A stretch of DNA of 64,000 bases from Hamiltosporidium tvaerminnensis (taxonomy: Eukaryota > Microsporidia > Dubosqiidae). The DNA is taken from contig JAKIMF020000011.1 of assembly GCA_022605425.2 (NCBI GenBank), positions 868,001 to 932,000 of the forward strand. The letters run 5' to 3'. Position 1 is the stretch's first letter. Each line of letters opens with the position of its first letter. Below the pieces are notes generated by a model that saw only the letters and a program-made list of their open reading frames with translations, made no database searches and was not told where the DNA came from. The translations under genes and the position numbers were made by a program. This document shows, in pieces, positions 59,981 through 64,000 of the stretch.

Positions 59981-61521
59981 ATGTATTTTTTCACAATTCT
60001 TCTTGTTCAAACCGTTTTTTATAGCAAAATTTTAGATGCAACGCCAAGAGATATGAATAATGATTTAGAAAATTTTAATTATTCTGATGTAAAATTACTA
60101 GAAGAAAAGAACCGCGCTACATTTGAATCAAAAGAGTCTGAGTGTTTTCATATTATATTGACAAATAGACATCAAGATGTAATAGATGACATTTCTCTAG
60201 TTATGCCAGACTTTAAAGTTATATTAGAAGAACATATGAAATTAATTAAACCGATATTTGAAGACTCAATGCAAGAATCTATTAAAGAAAAACTAAAGAA
60301 ATTGAAGAATGTCCTACTTATGTACGTTTAAAAAGCTAAAACTCATATATAGATCGTTATTTTTAAATTTTATTCCGAGGTTTGTGAAGAAATATATTCA
60401 ATGTTGCAGTCAACTGAATATTTTGATTGAAAATGAAATTTCTGATTTAGATGAAAATTTGATTGGTTTAAAATTTTCCGATCCATATTTCATATCCTTG
60501 CTCCATAAAATCAAAGGAGGAAGAGAAAATGAAACTACCCTGACTAGCAAAGAAGAGAGAATTAAATTAATACAAGAAAGCATTAAAGGTGAAGAATTTA
60601 AAAAATTTTTGCTTGCGGAAGTTTATTTAGGGTTTTCGTAGGTGGGGTTGGTTTACTAAGTGAAAAAATGAATGGTTTTTTGTCTTCCAGTTCTAAAAGA
60701 AAAGAAGAATGCGCAAATGCAGAAAGTAAAAAAATAATGAATTTTTTAGGATTTTAAGAAAATATTATTCAAAAAACAGATGGAAATTACCAAAGCTTTA
60801 CAATTATTCTATTTGTGAACTGAGAGAAGATTTAAAAAATAAGTTGGTTTATAATCTTACTTATTTCGTGCTATCAAAATATTCACATGAAAATTTTGTG
60901 AAGGATTTAAACAGAAAAAATCTTCTTACGTGTATAATTCATTGTAGGAATTTATATGACCAAATTCCTATTCAGAATATCAAAAATTGTATTTTTCCTA
61001 CTTTTTGGGAAAGGCAACAAAATTTGTTAGATTTGCTATCGTTTTTTTTTCAATCGCAATGGCGAACTTTATACTCGTCGTTTAATTTGTCTATTGAAAA
61101 ATTGGATTGTAGTTTTCATGGTTCAATTATTTTTTGAATGAGGGAAGGATAAGTTTTTTCGCCTTATAAGAACAATTTTTTTCGGCTCAAAAACGGAACA
61201 AGAAGAAAAATTAGGGGAAATTTTAAAGGAAACCCCTGAGTTGGAACTTTTCCAAGCATTATTAAGAATTTTTTGGTGAAATTAAAGAATAGAATTAAAT
61301 CATCAACACATGCATTATTTAATATTTATAAAGTCCAAGATTCCGTGTTTAAAGATATATTTAGTGAATTCGCCAAAAAATATGGACTGGAAGATTCAAT
61401 TTTGCATGATAATGATCCAAGTGATTAGATCGCGGAACTGAAACAAACTGTGATTTTATGTTTTTCATATTTTTTTGAGTCAACATTGATTATTCATTCG
61501 TTTATATTTTACATATTTTAG
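59981..61521 (+). pseudogene. ruined third member of the 515/520-residue secreted family
   Basis: It begins with a signal-peptide-like leader (MYFFTILLVQTVFYSKILDA) and the family block (ECFHIILTNRHQDVIDDIS, about residues 53-72). The frame shifts near 60320 (KLIYRSLFLNF continues in another frame), again near 60640, and at least twice more. Later pieces match the central region (NCIFPTFWE near 60985) and the penultimate block (ILCFSYFFES near 61450). It ends at TAG 61519-61521 with the usual YFKTEG tail lost. The span of about 1.54 kb equals the intact genes. It is a diverged paralogue outside the arms, not a recent copy. Confidence 0.8.
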
Positions 61522-62528
61522 AATATTACTGTTATTTGAGTGAGCTATGGATAAAAATAACACCATACATTTCTACTTTTTCACAGTTGAAAATATTTAA
61601 AAAAAGTAAATGAATACGAAAGAAAATAAAATACATTTCATTATTGGTTTATTCATGCCAAACTGTTCAATTTATTACCCAAACGCTTAATTCTAAATTT
61701 TTTGCGCAGTTTTATTATCTGTTTTTTCTTGTGAATTTCGGGAGGATGGAAGAGAAGCTGTAACATGTAAACTGCTTTAATCTATGTTAGTTGCATAATT
61801 TCTGTTTCTCTTTTAGTCTTAAACGCCAAAAATCACCCTATAGTAAGTTATAGATACAACAATAAATGAATACAGTTTTACTATGATTAAATTAACAGCT
61901 TTTACAAAAATATTTAAGTTTAAATCTCTTGTTTTATTATGAATTCTTAATTCTATTTAATTATTAATTTCACATTCTTATGTACTCTTAGGCTTTAAAA
62001 CAAACCATAAAAAGTATTTAAATTTCATAAATAGTTTTTTTATAAAAACGATTGTTTTTAATTTCCCACTATTATATTCTTTCATATAAACTATAACATT
62101 CTGTAAAAAGATCTATTCATTTAAAACTTAAGTAGATTTATATTCATATGTGAACAATTAAAGAACTTATTACCGAATATCATATCTATCAATATCTTAT
62201 AAGTCTATGTAGATTACCTCATCTAGTAATTTAGTAACAAAATAAATGATTAATACGTTTTTTTACTAATCTTTAACAAAAAATATTTTTATTAAATATA
62301 GTTTTTAGAAAAATATTTCTTTATAAATTTATACTAGAAGATATTAAAATATACTAATAATTACTAATAATTACTAAACTGTTTTTTATAATTAATATAA
62401 TCATTAGATAAAATACGGTAAAATATAATAAAATTTAAGGAAAATAAAAAACATAAATTATGAACTATGAGTAGTACAAAGAAAAGGAAATTTGAATATG
62501 AATAGATTAAGATAATACTTTTAATAAA
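61522..62528. other. gene-free A+T-rich stretch
   Basis: No gene or structured repeat seen. The right part (about 62370-62528) resembles the 3' flank of the left small secreted gene (757-905) in reverse. Confidence 0.5.
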
Positions 62529-62948
62529 TTAAAGAGCAGGACCACAGGGAGATGAACGACCTTCATTAGCTTCGCCATGTTCTGCAACATCATAACCCTG
62601 TGGATTTGCATATCTATCCAGTTCATCTTTAATTTCTCCTGATCTTACAACTCCTTCTCCTTGACTCTCTTTTTCGTTATCTTCGTCAAGTATTTTCTCA
62701 GTTTCTTGTTCAGGATCTTCAAGATTTAAAGCTTTGACTGCTTCTGTAGATTCGACTGCTTCTTTAGGTTCGACTGCTTCTGTATCTTGAGTTGCTTCCA
62801 ATAGTTGCCTTCCATCAGCTTCAATTGCTGGTACTTGTAATACCTGACTTTCAGATCCTGGTTTTTCCTCATCAACTGAACACATAACACTTGTAAAAAG
62901 AGAGAGATAACAGAATATACATGTAATCATTTGAGTTTTGAAATGCAT
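62529..62948 (-). CDS. small secreted acidic protein, 139 residues
   Basis: An N-terminal hydrophobic stretch ends LFTSVMCSVDE, so a signal peptide of about 22-24 residues is likely. The mature part is strongly acidic, with a short imperfect repeat (DTEAVEPKEAVESTEAVKAL, about residues 55-74) and a Gly/Asn-rich C-terminus. No domain is recognised. The paralogue at 470-756 shares the leader, promoter and both flanks but has a different, His-rich C-terminus. The ATG is supported by CATACCC directly upstream and TATAAATA about 20 bases before it. Secretion is likely; an effector or spore-wall role is speculation. Confidence 0.75.
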   Translation of the reverse strand: MHFKTQMITCIFCYLSLFTSVMCSVDEEKPGSESQVLQVPAIEADGRQLLEATQDTEAVEPKEAVESTEAVKALNLEDPEQETEKILDEDNEKESQGEGVVRSGEIKDELDRYANPQGYDVAEHGEANEGRSSPCGPAL

Positions 62949-62967
62949 GGGTATGAAATTTGCAACT

Positions 62968-62975
62968 TATTTATA
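62968..62975 (-). promoter_or_regulatory. TATA-like box of the small secreted gene
   Basis: TATAAATA on the minus strand about 20 bases upstream of the ATG, inside CTTAAAACTATAAATA, a stretch also preserved upstream of the left paralogue (TTAAAACTATAAATA). The flanks are otherwise diverged, which supports selection on this site. Confidence 0.5.
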
Positions 62976-63514
62976 GTTTTAAGAAATAAAAATAGTTAAT
63001 TAAATAAATTGAGAAAATGTCGAAAAATATAAATTCTGGTAATTTTGGATCATTAAATTAAAATTTTAATTAAATTCTTCTACATTTTTAGAAAAAAAAT
63101 ACTATAGAGCAATTTTAATAATTAAATTAAATATTTTTGTGATTTTTATGTTAAATTAAATAGTTCTTGGATTTTTTTTACAAAAATTGTTTTTTTTTTA
63201 ATTTAAGTTTCTCAAATTTTTACTAAAAAAATGTATTTCGGTATTATTAATTACAAAAATATTTATTTTTTTTAATAAAAATAATATTTCTTGATTTTTT
63301 TAAATTCGGTTCCTGTTAATTTACATGAATAAATATTAAGGAATTTTTTATTTTTACAATTTTTTTTTAGTTTCCTTTTGAAATTTACAAACAATAGAAA
63401 GAATAAATAATTCTTTAATATAAATCAAATTTATTGTTCAAAGACTTTCTTTTTGAAAGTTTTTTCTAAAAACATTTTATTTCGAAAAAGTATTTAAGTT
63501 TAAATGATTTGAGT
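62976..63514. other. A+T-rich upstream flank
   Basis: No gene seen. The inner part is a diverged mirror of 1-442. Homopolymer A and T runs dominate. Confidence 0.45.
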
Positions 63515-64000
63515 AAATTAAATCATAAGAAAATAAAAAGGTTTGTAAAAAAATAAAAAGGTTTTGAAGATAATAAAATAAAATCATAAGAAAATAAGAA
63601 GCTTTGAAATAATTAAAAATAAATTAAGAATTAAAGAATTAAAATAAAATCATAAGAAAATAAAAAGCTTTGAAATAATTAAGAATAAAGAATTAAAGAA
63701 TTAAAGAATTAAAGAATTAAAATTAAATTATAAGAAAATAAAAAGCTTTGAAATAATTAAGAATAAAGAATTAAAGAATTAAAATTAAATTATAAGAAAA
63801 TAAAAAGCTTTGAAGATAATAAAATTAGGAATTTGAAATAAAAATAAAATCATAAGAAAATAAAAAGCTTTGAAATAATTAAAAATAAATTAAGAATTAA
63901 AGAATTAAAATAAAATCATAAGAAAATAAAAAGCTTTGAAATAATTAAGAATAAAGAATTAAAGAATTAAAGAATTAAAATTAAATTATAAGAAAATAAA
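63515..64000. repeat. A+T-rich tandem array with higher-order structure
   Basis: Units of 60-78 bp each carry AAATAAAAAGCTTTGAAATA; GCTTTG starts at 63601, 63667, 63745, 63807, 63867 and 63933. Within units, AATTAAAG is repeated a variable number of times, explaining the different lengths. The order of unit types begins again after 266 bp (63601 versus 63867), so a higher-order repeat of four units exists. The array starts with less regular units and runs past the window edge, so its full length is unknown. Confidence 0.8.

Noticed and set aside
63515-64000. Tandem units as a CRISPR array
   Set aside because: There are no unique spacers; the units are continuous A+T-rich satellite sequence in a eukaryote.

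Overview
The window is very A+T-rich (about three-quarters A+T by eye), has sparse intron-free genes, long gene-poor stretches and many broken genes. The only housekeeping gene is a reduced (635-residue) Rrp5-type ribosome-biogenesis factor with one clear S1 domain and a C-terminal HAT/TPR-like region. The other genes are lineage-specific secreted proteins and an R2/Dong-like (restriction-like endonuclease) non-LTR retrotransposon. Some genes have TATA-like boxes and a CCC tract directly before the ATG. Together this points to a TE-rich, gene-sparse microsporidian (an obligate intracellular parasite). A Hamiltosporidium-like genome is possible, but the genus is a guess.

The dominant structure is a huge imperfect inverted repeat. 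A left arm (about 931-24471) is repeated in reverse order and orientation as a right arm (about 32142-59524). A non-palindromic spacer of about 7.7 kb lies between them. Once one retrotransposon insertion in the right arm is subtracted, each arm is about 23.5 kb. From outside to inside each arm holds: a ~720-bp GC-richer non-coding retroposon; ~4.8 kb of gene-poor DNA; a ~250-bp GC-richer repeat (A); a 515-residue secreted protein gene; ~2.5 kb of gene-poor DNA; a related ~220-bp repeat (B); a 5'-truncated retrotransposon fragment; a 520-residue paralogue of the secreted protein; ~2 kb of gene-poor DNA; a decayed near-full-length retrotransposon; and the Rrp5 gene.

The arms differ in instructive ways. 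The right arm carries a complete retrotransposon (ORF of 1253 codons) with a poly-A end and a 13-bp target duplication, where the left arm has the empty site. The right copy of the 520-residue gene has a 1-bp frameshift. In the left arm, about 145 bp of the truncated retrotransposon fragment is almost identical to the intact element but not to the matching stretch of the right arm, which suggests a gene-conversion tract.

The spacer (24472-32141) is a graveyard of mobile DNA: a 5'-truncated retrotransposon with a near-perfect target duplication, a Tc1/mariner relic on the minus strand, a fold-back element, and a second locus of the ~736-bp retroposon with its own 9-bp target duplication.

Outside the arms lie two diverged members of a small secreted-protein family, frameshifted at 470-756 and intact at 62529-62948. 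A ruined third member of the 515/520-residue family lies at 59981-61521. An A+T-rich tandem array runs off the right edge.

There is no sign of genes acting as a pathway. The picture is of a parasite locus, perhaps subtelomeric, shaped by inverted duplication, retrotransposition and gene conversion, carrying candidate host-interaction proteins beside one essential gene. A mis-joined pair of haplotypes must be excluded before the palindrome is believed.
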